A stretch of 64,000 nt of DNA from Chionoecetes opilio (taxonomy: Eukaryota > Arthropoda > Malacostraca > Decapoda > Majidae): contig JACEEZ010019117.1 in assembly GCA_016584305.1 (NCBI GenBank), forward strand, positions 614,003 to 678,002, read 5' to 3'. This document shows positions 24,036 through 34,767 of this stretch, piece by piece. Within the stretch, counting starts at the first letter, position 1. The number at the start of each line of letters is the position of its first letter. The position numbers and the translations under genes were made by a program. The notes beneath the pieces are model-generated. The model did no database searches, was not told the DNA's origin, and saw only the letters and a list, made by a program, of their open reading frames with translations.

Positions 24036-26764
24036 TAGGGTGCGTCAAGTAATAGAGGTTGAATTTCAAAATGAAATTAAGTTAACGAGGAATGCTTTAT
24101 TCTTTTCCTTTTACAACAAAAATAAAGTGACAGGAAAATTATATTGATTGGACGATATCTTCATGTCACGCAGTGACCATACTTCTTGGCTGTCGGATAC
24201 ATTTTCCGGTGGTCTTCGACAACTTGAAGGAGGCATTGCAGCTGGTCCTCCGACTTCGTGCGAGGGTTCTTAGTGAAATCCTGCACAAGAGCGACCCCTC
24301 GTTCCACGGCGTCGTTGGTGACGAGAAGGCCACGTACTCGCCTTGCCCCGGCCTGGTACATGGGGTTCGTCCCCCACATGGCAGGATCGACGTCGAGGAA
24401 CCCTTTGTCGATGTCCAGCAGATCCAGGAATTTTTCAGTGTTTTTCGTGACGAAGGAGGCAACGGTCTTGTTGTCTAAGTCAGCCTCCTCGACGCAAACC
24501 TTGGGTGGAGGTTCCTCTGATCCCTCCATGCTTCGGAGGTTGGCAACAACATTCCGCTTCTCCAGGGGCATCTCATCGTCAAAAAGTGGAAGTCCAACTG
24601 TCACTTCAGACAGGTACCACATGTGACGTCCCAACGCTTTCAGCCCTGACTCTCTGATCGCCTTGTTAGTCTCTTTCGCGAGGGCTTTGTAAAGGTCAAG
24701 GTCGTTTCTTGGGGCGTTTGCTGAACACGCAGCTGAGAACCACGCTCGAATGTAGTAGCGTACGATGAAGATGCAGAACTCGTCCAGTTTTGGAGGAACT
24801 GCGGCCTTGACTGCGCGTGAACTGGACGGCCGCTGTTTCTGGTATTCTGCGAACTGAGGCGCGAAGATCCACATTTTCAGAGCGTAAATCGCTCTTGCCA
24901 TCCATCGAGCCCGATGGACTGCTCCCGGCTTCTGGAAAAAGATCTTGCGTCCATGAGGGATTCCACCAAGGAACACAACGGCTAGTTCTAACAATTCCCG
25001 GTAGTCGTCACGTGGGTGGTCCTTTCGGAGGTAGCCTTGGGAGAGTTTGAGGATGTCGTCCACCCAGTCCTCCTAGAGCTCTTCGTTTGCTGTCCTGTAC
25101 TGGTCTTGTTCAACATACGGCCAGAACTCTCGGAAACGGACAAAGGCAGCGATATCTGGACTTTGAGATGTTTCTGGGATGAGGGCAGAGAAAACAGTTC
25201 CCAGCAGAATTTCCAGCATATGATGGCGACAGGCCAGATGCAGCAGATCATGACCAAGGCTTTGCTGCAGTCGAACGCACACTCCACCCTTGGATCCCGT
25301 ATTCGTCGCCGTTGTGTCGAAGCACAGCGCTCGAATTCGATCGGAGATAGCCCACTCGGATATAACGGAATGGATGGTGTTTGCCGTAGGCTCCGCTTTG
25401 CCGTCAGTGATGGGAACTGCGAGGATCTTCTCCACGCCTTCTCCAGAAACCAGGATCGGCAGTCGGTCCACAACGCTTTCGTTTGTGAGGGATGGCATTA
25501 GTTTTCCATCCCAGTGGAGTGTGAGCGGTACATCAGGAGCAAACTTTTCTTTGAGCTCTGCAGCCTTTTCCTGGCGATGACATTTTCGCTGCCGATTGAT
25601 CGTGCTCGCGCTCAACGCCAATTCTCGAGTGTTCGCTCCAAGCTCCTCCGCGAATGGAAGCAGCACGTGTGCAGCTTTACGGTCACTTATGTTGGTTTGG
25701 TCCAGAGCAGCAGAAACTTGCGGGGATATGATTTTCTTCTGCGATGATGCACGGCGGGATCGTTTTGGTGGAGGAGATGCTATCACGTCTTGCTCTTCAG
25801 GCGAAGAGGACAAGGTCGAAGACTCTAGTTCAACGGTGGCCTGCCTTTCTGCGAACGCTTGACTTTCCTGTGCAGCTCGACTTCCGTCATAGTCCCTCCG
25901 CTGCTGTGTCCGTGTCTCTTTTTCCACCCAGGCCCGATCCATACCACCCATCTTCCCCTGCCTGCCCGGCTTCCTCTGAGCATCAAGGAAGTCACGGTCC
26001 TCCTTGATCGTGATCTTGGACATGGCGTCGCGATGTGCTACATCGAACAAATTTTTCAGGCAAGCCACGAAATTGGCTCGGTTTTCCTCAGCTTGCCCTG
26101 TGGTCCGAGATTTTGATTTCTTCAATCCGTTGTACTCTTCGTGCAGACGCCGTACTTTCTTGAGGATATCACACGGATCAATGGTCGGAACATTCGCCTT
26201 AGAGTACTGATGTTGAACATTGAGTGCCGTCTGCCGAACTGAGAACTCCAAATCACGCGGGTCTAGCTTTGCGTGGTACTGCAAAACACACAGGACTTCC
26301 TCACGGTTCGGGAGAACACTCGATGGCAGCTCTTGAGTTGCTGGGGCTCCTACGAGCCATAACTTGTCAGTGGACCTCGTGGAAGACATCTGTAAAAAAG
26401 AAAAAAAAGTTAATAAACAATAATAATAAAAAGGAGAATAAACACATCAATAACAGGATAAACCAATACTGAAACAACTTAAAACCAAGTCTAAACAGAA
26501 TAATAATAAACAGGAGAATAAACAAGTCAATAACAGGATAAACCTATGCTGAAATCACATCTTCCCCACAAAACTGTGCGAAGCGGGATCATGCCTTCGT
26601 TGCATGGGTTGGTGCAATAGGGACAAACTTCGAAGCGTCTGCGCGACATGAAGATGTCACGCTACAAGACTAAGATTTTGCTGGTAGTGTTTTCTCATCA
26701 ATACACATGAACTGCCGGGGTCCGTGTTAAAATCCGAACACTTTCAATTTTTTGATGCACCCTA
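24036..26764 (-). mobile_element. hAT-like DNA transposon, complete, member A
   Basis: Target duplication GTGTCCGC at 24028-24035 and 26765-26772, exact over 8 bases. Ends are TAGGGTGCGTCAA and, inverted, TAGGGTGCATCAA. Eight-base duplications and a TAGGG terminus are hAT properties. The element is 2729 bases long and carries one long minus-strand gene (26389-24161). It sits inside a LINE tail whose reading frame is restored exactly if the element and one duplication are removed. Confidence 0.9.
24161..26389 (-). pseudogene. hAT-like transposase, open for 742 codons except one internal TAG
   Basis: Starts MSSTRSTDKLWLVG at 26389. A single in-frame TAG (25075-25073, after ANEEL) splits it; the same frame continues EDWVDDILKLSQGYL to the stop at 24161. 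Motifs in order: LTLHWDGK (first acidic residue), VDRLPILVSGEGVEK, ALCFDTTATNTG (second acidic residue), LLHLACRHHMLE (CxxH, as in the hAT C/DxxH signature), RARWMARAIYALKMWIF, GRHMWYLSEVTVGL, and NDAVERGVAL near the C terminus (possible catalytic Glu). Assignment of the triad is by analogy with hAT. Basic/serine-rich residues near 205-225 (PPPKRSRRASSQKK) look like a nuclear localisation signal. The homologue at 38931-41221 is clearly alike but diverged. Confidence 0.82.
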
Positions 26765-26772
26765 GTGTCCGC

Positions 26773-26945
26773 GCTTCCACTCCCACCGTGTAGTGCTACG
26801 CTCTCGACTCCTCGCCCTGAACGTCACCACCTGTGACCTGCCCACCCTGCTGGCGGCGGCTGGCGTCCACCCCTCCTGGCAACATGCTGTCATCCGCCTC
26901 ACCTGTGCCTCCCTGAGGAAGACAGGTCAACTACAGCACCTGTGA
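26773..26945 (+). pseudogene. LINE C-terminal tail, second part, with stop
   Basis: Continues the frame of 23891-24035: (R)FHSHRVVLRSRLLALNV, then SWQHAVIRLTCASLRKTG and QLQHL, stop TGA at 26943-26945. It is the C terminus of a LINE ORF2-type protein. Confidence 0.85.
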
Positions 26946-27196
26946 TAGCATCATAGGACATCACCAGGGCTCATAGTGCTCCCCAAGGGATCCTCGCAGC
27001 CCTAAAAACAACAACAAAGTGACGTAAAAGTCAGTGGCGGGGTAGTTGATATTGGCGGTTGCCGGACAATAAATACTAGAGTAGGATAAACGTCCGGGGG
27101 TGGGTAATGGCCTTGGCCTGTTGCGATTCCCGGACGTTTACGGTTCCCAGACCAGTGCTCCCCCCTATTAGTCCGGGAAAACGAGGGTTGTGTGTA

Positions 27197-27362
27197 CCGT
27201 AAATTGCGGCGTACAAGTCGACCAGGCGTACAATCTGTGTATCAGCTGTTGGAAACAGCTGTATTCAATACCCACACGTTATCCACACGCCGTATAAGTC
27301 GACCCCTTGTTTTGGAGAGATTTATTCAGGCTCAATGAGTACTTGTACGTAGTCATTTACGG
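27197..27362. mobile_element. TA-flanked MITE, CCGTAAATKGCGGCGTA family, short copy
   Basis: TA at 27195-27196 and 27363-27364. Starts CCGTAAATTGCGGCGTACAA and ends GTAGTCATTTACGG. Contains GTATCAGCTGTTGGAAACAG. It is a 166-base deletion form of the 936-base copy at 53938-54873. Confidence 0.8.
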
Positions 27363-27415
27363 TAATGCAAATTTTCTTTTTTTATGACGCTTTTGAATAG
27401 ACAGATTGGAATAAA

Positions 27416-28990
27416 TCATTGGGGGCATACGCTGGGGGGTGCATCGCCTCGCCCACCCTACGACGCCACTCCCGGGGATCACCACACGTGAGTCCCCATG
27501 CAGGCTCTCTTCCCATACCAAGCAGCTCCCGACAGGAAGCATCAATTTGCCCCAGCCACGAGCCTTGTGGGCGCCCCCTTGGCCTCCTCTTTGCCGGATT
27601 GTCTCTTATAGATACAACCTGATGGGAAGGATCGGTTTCAGGGTAGCGTGCCACATGCCCATGTAGCCGAAGGTGGCGCTGACGGACAATGCAGGTAATA
27701 GGCCTCGAGTCAGCCTCACGGTGCAATCGCTGGTTTGACATGTAATCATCCCAGCGATACCCCATGATTCTTCGAAACACTTATTACCAAAGGCATCGAA
27801 TCGCCTCTTCAAGTCTCTATTTAGTGGCCGTGTCTCACAACCGTAGAGTAAGACAGGGATCACAAGCACTTGAAGATCCGGATCTTTGACCTCCTGCACA
27901 GGTACCGACAACGCCAAATACTCCTGCTGAGCGAGTCCATAACACCGTGGGCAATGCCAATCTGTCGTAAGACTTCTTGATGTGACACGCCGTCATTATG
28001 GACTGCGCTACTAAGCTTTGTAAAACTTTCCAAAATCTCAATGTCCTCACCGCACGCATGAACAGACTGTACTGTTTCATCTAGTAAGCTTCCAAACACC
28101 TGGACCTTGGTCTTGAGCCAGGAGACCTGAAGTCCCAAAGGCTTTGCCTCCTCGTGCAGCGCCTCGAGAGCTATCACCAGGACCTCCAGCGACTCTGCAA
28201 AGATTATGCATCATTGGCAAAAAACAAGATCGGTGATCTTGGTGTTGCCGAGGGATGCTCCACAATCACTTGTCACAACTTTGCCCAATACCCAGTCCAT
28301 ACAAGTGTTGAAAAGTGATGGGGCAAGGACGCACCCTTGCCTCACTCCTGTATTCACAGAAAAGAAGCTGGATACACCTCCCCCACACTTCACAGCACTC
28401 TTCAGTCCCAGAGTACAGACCAGTCATCAAACCAATAGTCCTTGCAGGAATCCCGTGAAGTCATGGAAGATCCCAGAGTGACTCACGATTCACTGAGTCA
28501 AACGCCTTCTTGAGATCAACATAGGCTGCAAGCATTCCCCGTCAAAACTCACGTCAGCATTCCACCAGGACACAAAACCCTAGGATACGGTCCGTTGTTG
28601 ACTTACCAGGCGTGAACCCAGACTGCTGAGGTCTGATGCTTCAGCAGATGACTGCGGATCCGTGTCAGAATAGATGGGCAAGCACCTTGCCTGGAACGCT
28701 GAGCAGTGTAATACCGCGGTAATTGTTGCAGTCCTGATCTCCTTTTCCTTTCCAGATAGGGACGACCATCCCCTTTTTCCAGTCAAGAGGAATGGTACCT
28801 GATTGCCACACGGCAGTCAGGACAGCATGCAACACGTGGATCATGGCCTCTCCCCCAGCTTTGAGGAGCTCTGCACTGATATTACAAACACCAGCTGCCT
28901 TTCCACCCCTCAAATTTGCTACAGCCTCTCTGACTTCGTCAAGAGAGTGTGCGGTTTCGTCAATAGGAGGATCGGCATCCACTGCCTGTA
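27416..28990 (-). pseudogene. RTE-like LINE, degraded reverse transcriptase, copy 1
   Basis: Minus strand, several frames. From the 5' side: DEVREAVANLRGGKAAG, PLDWKKGMVVPIWKGKGD and NNYRGITLLSVPGKVLA (28982-28665); then GVSSFFSVNTGVRQGCVLA and NTKITDLVF (28393-28211). The catalytic FADD has become FAND, with an extra T causing a frameshift. Then EALHEEAKPLGLQVSWLKTK, VIPVLLYGCETRPLN and HGHVARYPETDPSHQV, ending NDLFQ (27416 side). All motifs in order make this a nearly full-length RT and C-terminal region of the RTE type, now dead. Confidence 0.88.
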
Positions 28991-29252
28991 ACCCAGTGGT
29001 GTCAAGTTGCTCAATTGGAAAGTGTGAATTTGTTAATAATTGGTTAGAATGCGTCTTTAATCTATTTTTAAATTGCGTCTTGAATTTGGGAAGGAATAGA
29101 GTTCTAGACGACAGGGCCTAAGTAAGGGATCGAGTGTTGAAATTTTGTAAGGCGGTGAGAAGGAAGGCATAGGTTATCACGGTGGAGGGTGTTGAGTGGT
29201 GGGAGCCATGGGATGGAAGGAGGTTGTGTAGATCATTCTTGTTTGTATTTTT

Positions 29253-30005
29253 TTTTTTTCTACATCACGAAGGACTGGCCAAGGGCACAACAAAAAGAGG
29301 TAACACAAAGCCCGCTTAGTTGCCTGTCCCTATAAAGAAGACAGTAAGAGAATAAAAAAGGGGGTGGGCCCATTTTGTTCGGGAGGCATCTTGTTACTCT
29401 TCTCTTGGAAAGATTTAAGTCGTAGGAAAGTGGAAAAATAGAAACAGGAAGAGAGTTCCAGAATTTACCAGTGAAAGGGATGAAAGAGTAAAGATACTGA
29501 TTAACTCTTGCATTAGGAAGATGGACAGAATAGGGGTGAGAATGAGTAGAAAGTCTTGTGCAGCGAGGCCGCGGGAGGGGGAGAGGCGTGCAGTTAGCAA
29601 GTTCAGAAGAGCAGTGAGCATGAAAATAGCAGTAGAAGATAACAAGAGAAGCAACATTGCGGCGGTGATTTAAAGATTGAAAACGGTCAGTCAGAGGAGG
29701 GGAGTTGATGAGACTAAAAGCTTTTGACGCAACCCTGTTTAAGAGAGCTGTATGCTTTTGACTCGACCCTGTTTAAGAGAGCTGTATGAGTGGATCCTCC
29801 CCAAACATGTGAGACATACTCCATACATAGGCAGATAAGGCCCCTGTAGAGAGCAAGCAACTGGGAGGGAGAAAAAAAAAGGACGTAGATGCCACAGGAC
29901 ACTTAACTTCTTAGAAGCTGATTTAGCAAGAGATGAGATGTAAGATTTCCAGTTCAGATTTTTAGTAAAAGATAGTCCAAGAATGTTCATTGTAGAAAAA
30001 GGAGA
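29253..30005 (-). pseudogene. Jockey-like LINE, C-terminal half of reverse transcriptase and 3' region
   Basis: Minus strand. STMNILGLSFTKNLNWKSYI and SLAKSASKKLSVLWHLRPFF (29990 side) are the RT thumb region, followed by LALYRGLICLCMEYVSHVWG and GSTHTALLNRVESKA. A T-run at 29248-29260 marks the poly-A. It directly continues 34307-34461 across the insertion of 30008-34304. A segment near 29716-29785 (GCTTTTGACNCNACCCTGTT) is tandemly duplicated. Confidence 0.8.
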
Positions 30006-30933
30006 TACCGTATTTTACGGCTTATAAGACGCTGCATCTTGGAAGACACACCCTGATTTTAGAAAGAAATTTCTAAGAAAAAAAAAACCAGACCACCGTT
30101 GTTGTTGTCCGATTTAGTCATTTTCACACAAGAACACACACTTCATTATCTTCATTCGGCATTGCTCATCAGCCATTTTTATTTTCTAGCTTGTATGCGA
30201 TAGTATGAGCAGAGGTGGGCATTCCGCAATTTTAGTCCATAATTCCGCAACTTGCGGAATGGTAATTCGGTTGCGGAATTGTGCAATTACAGATGCCTGA
30301 AAAAATTGCTGAATTGCGAATTGCGGACCGCCAAAATTTTAAAGCACAATCGCAATAACTTGCGGAATGGGTAATTCGGTTGCGGAATTGCGCAATTACG
30401 GATGCCTGAAAAAAATGCGGAATTGCGGGTTGCGGACCGCCAAAATTTTGAAACTCAATCGCAATAATTGTGACGATCACCACCTTCAAAATGGCAAGTG
30501 CCCGCGTGAACATAAGTTCCCACCAAATATGGTGGAGATGAGCCGTGTTTTTGTCGTCCAAGCACCGTCTTGGATTACGAAGACCACTCCAATAACACTT
30601 GCTGAAATGTGTGTTATACTGCTTTGTGATATTGTTTGCAATGTTTTGGACTGATTATTATTTCGGCCCCTACCAAGCTTGTTGTGTTTTTGTCGCAGAA
30701 ACCAATCAGTTTTCAATTGCGAGAAAAAACTGTCTTCGTACCAAGACCAAGCAAGCATCGTCCAAGCATCGCTAGCTAGTGTTGTAGCTAGTGTAGCACA
30801 GTCACTCACTCAGTCAGTGCGTTCTGGGACTTGGGATTGAGAGCGTGCTCACTATGCTGGCCGTGTGTGTGATTACTGATTTATCCTACATATACTGTTG
30901 TGTTAGTGAAGTACTAAGATTACACAAATTAGA

Positions 30934-30994
30934 CAATAGACACTGGTTACTGGCAGTGGTTAGTGGTTAGTAACCACTAACCAGTGTCTATTGT
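30934..30994. repeat. palindrome around TTAGTAACCACTAA
   Basis: CAATAGACACTGGTTA on the left is answered by TAACCAGTGTCTATTG on the right; the centre GGTTAGTGGTTAGTAACCACTAA is itself partly palindromic. Confidence 0.8.
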
Positions 30995-31039
30995 GGTTAA
31001 TAAACTGGTTTATTAACTTATATATAGGATAACAATATG

Positions 31040-31274
31040 CTTAATAAACGGCATTTAGTAAATAAACGGCTATTTTTGCTTCTGTCTAATTTGTAATTTC
31101 AGTAATTTCAAATTTGTCTTATATTTTGCAGATTGTGCTCATATAATTAGCGTTTACTAAACGCTAATTATATGAGCATAATCTGCAAAACATAAGACAA
31201 AATTGAAATTACTGAAATTACAAATTAGACAAAAGCAAAAATAGCCGTTTATTTACTAAACTCCGTTTATTAAG
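31040..31274. repeat. near-perfect palindrome, arms about 117 bases
   Basis: Centre at about 31157 (CGTTTACTAAACG). The arms run from CTTAATAAACGG to CCGTTTATTAAG with only a few mismatches or one-base gaps and essentially no loop. Confidence 0.92.
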
Positions 31275-31584
31275 TATTTTTGCTTCTGAAAATTAGCAAA
31301 TTTAACCAGAATGGACAAGTTTTTGCCGCCATCTCCGTCGCCTAGGAGTAGGGGTATGAGTGGATACACTGGATACTGATAGTGTTAGAAGTGGGGATTG
31401 TGTCAGAAGTGACTTGGAGGCTCAGGATGATCTCCCCAGCACTCAGCCCCTCAGCCAGAGCACTGAGCGTGAGAGCAGCCAGGGCCAGGAAACAGGTGGA
31501 GAGAAGCTTCCAGCTAACTTGAGTCACTTGGACAAATAAGTTATTCCTTATCTACTGAGTATTTAGTAAATTTAATTTGGTCCA

Positions 31585-31676
31585 TTTATAGTTTCACCCA
31601 ACCAACGATTTTCTGATGCGCCTTATTATATACATAAGGCGCATCAGAAAATCGTTGGTTAGGTGAAACTATAAAT
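31585..31676. repeat. near-perfect palindrome, arms about 42 bases
   Basis: TTTATAGTTTCACC...CGCCTTAT and ATAAGGCG...GGTGAAACTATAAA, loop six or seven bases. It directly abuts the CACTA-like insertion. Confidence 0.9.
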
Positions 31677-31678
31677 TA

Positions 31679-33501
31679 CACTGGTCGACACCAAAAATGG
31701 TTCGGAGTTCATTGTGTGTGGGTTGGAAAGCATTTTCGCTGCGGATCCCCCTACGTTAATATATATTACTCTTAATTACATTCTGGTGGTGCCTGCGGCT
31801 TTATTAGGACCTAATGTACATATCTGGCAAAAAATATACTTAAATTATGTTCCAAAAATGTGCCACATCTTGGAAATATCCGAAAATATGCCAAATCACA
31901 GTAAATTTTGACTTTATATATACACCTTTTTCACTGTCAACAAGAGGATTGTACATACAGTTGAACCTGCCAGGTGAGTCTTTCGGTCGTGCTGGCCATT
32001 CCTTTTGTTTGTAATGTTTGCTGTCCGCTCTAGAGTCCCACAAACAAAGAAAACACATGTGCTTAGTGTAACCTAACTGGAGTCCTAGAAGCAAGGAGAT
32101 TACCTTCAGGTCCCCACACAGATTCCACTGATGTTCTTCATATTTAACAGCAGATAACAAAGTCTTCATAGTTTCATAAGTTTCACTCATTTCATGGCCA
32201 TGCGCAATTGGAACACTCGGAAGCTTATTTCCTTTATGCAGAAGAACGGCCTTTAGCGTGTTTTTTCCTGAATCTATGAACAGCCGCCACTCACTCTTAT
32301 CATAAGTGTGAGACTCACAAAGTTGTTCCATGAGTGTGTCAACATCAAAGCAGTAACAGAGCTTGTGTTCCATCTTGAAGAAGCTTGGAAGTTCTTTATG
32401 TCTACGACGAAACGTGGTGATGAGAACTCCTTCTTGTAGCAAATTCCATTCCTTGAGACGAGATCCAAGGACTTCACTTCTCTCCTTGGGTAGATCTAGG
32501 TCCCTAGCAAGGTCATGTAGCATTTCCTGACTGATGAATTTGGGCTCTCTGTTGTCTACCATTTCTTGAAAGTGTATCCATGGGATTATCCTCGTTCGAA
32601 TCTGATTCACTTATAGCACTTGCAATTGGAACATTTGGAACTGGGAGATCAGGACCATGTGGCACAGGCCTGATGGCAGAAGGTACGTCAGGATACCTGA
32701 TTTTAGCTCGCGTTTTTACTGAATATCCTTTGATGTTAGTGAGGCAGAAGTAGCAGTCAGTACTGTGATCCTTTTGTTCACGCCAAACCATTGGGATGCC
32801 GAATGCCATGCCTGATGGCCGTTTGCCACGCATCCATTGATTCAAGTGGTTCACACAGTGGTTGCATGCTACGTGAGGGGCCCACTTCTTATCTTGATCA
32901 CCTATACGGCACTTGAAGTAATGCAGATAAGCTGCTTTAACATTCTTTGTAAGAGGTTTCTTCAGACTGTCAGGGGTAAAAATTCCACATACCGTATGTA
33001 ACAAAAACTGTCCGATGCATTCTCACAGCTACGGCGCTCCATCACAGCCCGGTACAAGGTACTATATACGGTAAACCAACTAAAATTAGGACTCCACTAA
33101 ATCAAACGCATCATATCTGCAAAGAAAAAGAAAATGTTTAAACATATGTCAATAGCTGTACGATCAGTAGGTAAAAATGTACTACACAGCCTGCTAACCC
33201 CTCGCCAATACGCAGCGAGCACACCCTCCCTGCTCACTGCACAAACCACACTGACTCAAAAACACTGCACTGCCCTAAATAGGCTTGAGAAATAAAAAGA
33301 TTAAGAGTTTAAAATGAAAACATTGGTGAAACCTATTTCTGCTGATTTTACCCATATTTTTTCATGAATTGCGTCTGGTTCTCAAAAACGACGTGATAGA
33401 GTTAATTGAACATCAGATTAGAGTTCAGCAGGGTCGATTTACCTATTATCAGCTTCATTTAGTCCAGAACCATATCTTTGATTTTTTTTTGTCGACCAGT
33501 G
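31679..33501 (-). mobile_element. EnSpm/CACTA-like element, copy 1, internally deleted
   Basis: Ends CACTGGTCGACACCAAAAAT and, inverted, CACTGGTCGACAAAAAAAA. CACTG termini are typical of EnSpm/CACTA. Flanking triplets TTA and GTA only partly match. Compared with copy 2 (59076-61829) it lacks a segment around the microsatellite and the C-terminal coding half; the deletion junction is near 31915-31935. Confidence 0.75.
31930..33004 (-). pseudogene. CACTA-like element protein, truncated copy
   Basis: Minus strand. The upstream frame (33004-32513) has a Cys/His-rich N terminus: HVACNHCVNHLNQWMRG, then FGIPMVWREQKDHSTDCYFC. The second frame (32610 down) has EPKFISQEMLHDLARDLDLP, EWRLFIDSGKNTLKAVLLHK, CGDLKVISLLLGLQLGYTKH, MCFLCLWDSRADSKHY. 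A frameshift separates them, and the C-terminal part is deleted. I recognise this as a protein widely repeated in arthropod genomes, but I cannot name a characterised function; the asparate-containing LFIDS and GDLKV blocks would suit a nuclease fold. Confidence 0.7.
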
Positions 33502-34306
33502 GTATAGACAGAAACAATAGGAATACAGAAGTATTAAAAATAAACACTAATAAAAAGTCTTGAGACATTTTTTTATTTAATTGTAGGTGTCAAAATTAGT
33601 TTGCGGAATTGCGATTGCAAAAAGGCCTATCTGAAAAAAATTGCGGAATTGCGATTGCGGACTGGTGCAGGTCGGAATTGCGATTGCGGAATTGGAAAAA
33701 AAATTGCGATGCCCACCTCTGAGTATAAGTAAATCTTCATGTTGGCTGGGTGAACATGTACACGCAGGTCGGATGGCGGGAGTGAAAACCAAGCCGACTG
33801 CGGCGGTGTGCAGCTGCGTGCCTGCTGGCGTGCCGATCAGAGGAGTCTGGCTTTGTCCTCCTGAGTGTAAACACCTCTCACGTACTCCCGTGCCTCGCTA
33901 CGTTGCCTGCCTCCTGTGCCTCACAATGTATTGTTTGAATTTTCCTGTATGCGTGTAGAATTTGTGATGGCTGCATGTACATAAGTATACAAACTTTCAT
34001 CTAATGTAACAAACAAAGTTCCTTATACACGAAATGGCTGTTGGCGCCAATCTGCCGAGGCGGAACGGCTCCCGCCAGTACCATAATAAACATCATAGGG
34101 TGAGGACAGATTAGTTGATTTGAATGTCTTATGGTAATCGAAATACTTTTAACAGGTAAATACTGAAGTTACATCATATAAGAGGATGAATTGAATAACT
34201 ACCTTAGCTAACCTCCTACAGCATTCGTCTTGGAAGACACAAGAGTGTTTTTCAGGTTTTTTTTTTTTGGGAAAAAAGTGCGTCTTATAAGCCATAAAAT
34301 ACGGTA

Positions 34307-34461
34307 GTTGAGTGTCATTGAAGAAGAGGGGATAGTTATCTGGTAGGTTTTGTCGAGTAGATAGGTGAAGAAATTGGGTTTTTGAGGCATTGAACAAAAC
34401 TAGGTTTGCTTTGCCCCAATCGGAAATTATAGAAAGATCAGAATTTAGGCGCTCGGTGGCA
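34307..34461 (-). pseudogene. Jockey-like LINE, upstream RT piece
   Basis: Minus strand: LSIISDWGKANLVLFNASKT, then QFLHLSTRQNLPDNYPLFF, NDTQL. NASKTQFLHLS is the RT segment after the FADD motif. It continues in 30005-29253 once the TA-flanked element is removed. Confidence 0.8.
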
Positions 34462-34717
34462 TCTCTGGTATACAGGAAGGTGGTAATTGCAAGTTTGGAT
34501 ATATCATCAAATTCTAAAATTTTGGTTTGTCTAAAGAGTGGACTAGTATGTTCTAAGTAATTAAGTACTATTAGTTATCCTCACAATTTTTTTGAGTTGT
34601 AATTTTAAAGGAATTAGATTGGTGCAATATGTTGTGCACCATATGGGGTTACAGTAGGTAAGTAGAGGGTAAACGTGAGCGTAATAAATACATTTAAGTA
34701 CATCTATTGGCATGAAG
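34462..34717 (-). pseudogene. second LINE, C-terminal RT tail
   Basis: Minus strand: DVLKCIYYAHVYPLLTYCNP, IWCTTYCTNLIPLKLQLKKI, RITNSTYLEHTSPLFRQTKI. This pattern (Y..H..L.Y...W, QK..RI..., PLF) is the thumb/C terminus of Jockey-group RTs. It is a different LINE from 34307-34461 and continues upstream at 35854. Confidence 0.75.
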
Positions 34718-34726
34718 CAGGGCTGT

Positions 34727-34767
<41 letters not shown>

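Larger units (their letters stand above)
23699..27194. mobile_element. TA-flanked element with CAACCCTCGTTTTCC ends carrying nested insertions
   Basis: TA at 23697-23698 and 27195-27196. Left end CACGCAACCCTCGTTTTCC, right end GGAAAACGAGGGTTGTGTG. Further in, both sides repeat CCGGAC phrases. It contains a LINE tail (23891-26945), itself split by the hAT-like element at 24036-26764. The right TA is shared with the next MITE (27197). Confidence 0.75.
30210..33721. mobile_element. hAT-type element, CAGAGGTGGGCAT ends
   Basis: Flanks AGTATGAG (30202-30209) and AGTATAAG (33722-33729) match at 7 of 8 bases. Left end CAGAGGTGGGCATTCCGCAA, right end TTGCGATGCCCACCTCTG. Both ends carry repeated TTGCGGAATTGCGATTGCGG phrases. 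A decayed ORF start, MDKFLPPSPSPRSRG, lies at 31311. The element also holds three palindromes (30934-31676) and a CACTA-like insertion (31679-33501). Confidence 0.82.
30008..34304. mobile_element. TA-flanked element, CCGTATTTTACGGCTTA family, copy 1
   Basis: TA at 30006-30007 and 34305-34306. Left end CCGTATTTTACGGCTTATAA, right end TTATAAGCCATAAAATACGG. Removing it with one TA joins NDTQL to SPFSTMNILGLSF in frame in the host LINE. It carries the hAT-type element 30210-33721 within. Confidence 0.85.

Noticed and set aside
24173..25862. Plus-strand frames over the hAT-like transposase
   Set aside because: Shadows of the minus-strand coding sequence; the minus strand carries the conserved blocks shared with 38931-41221.
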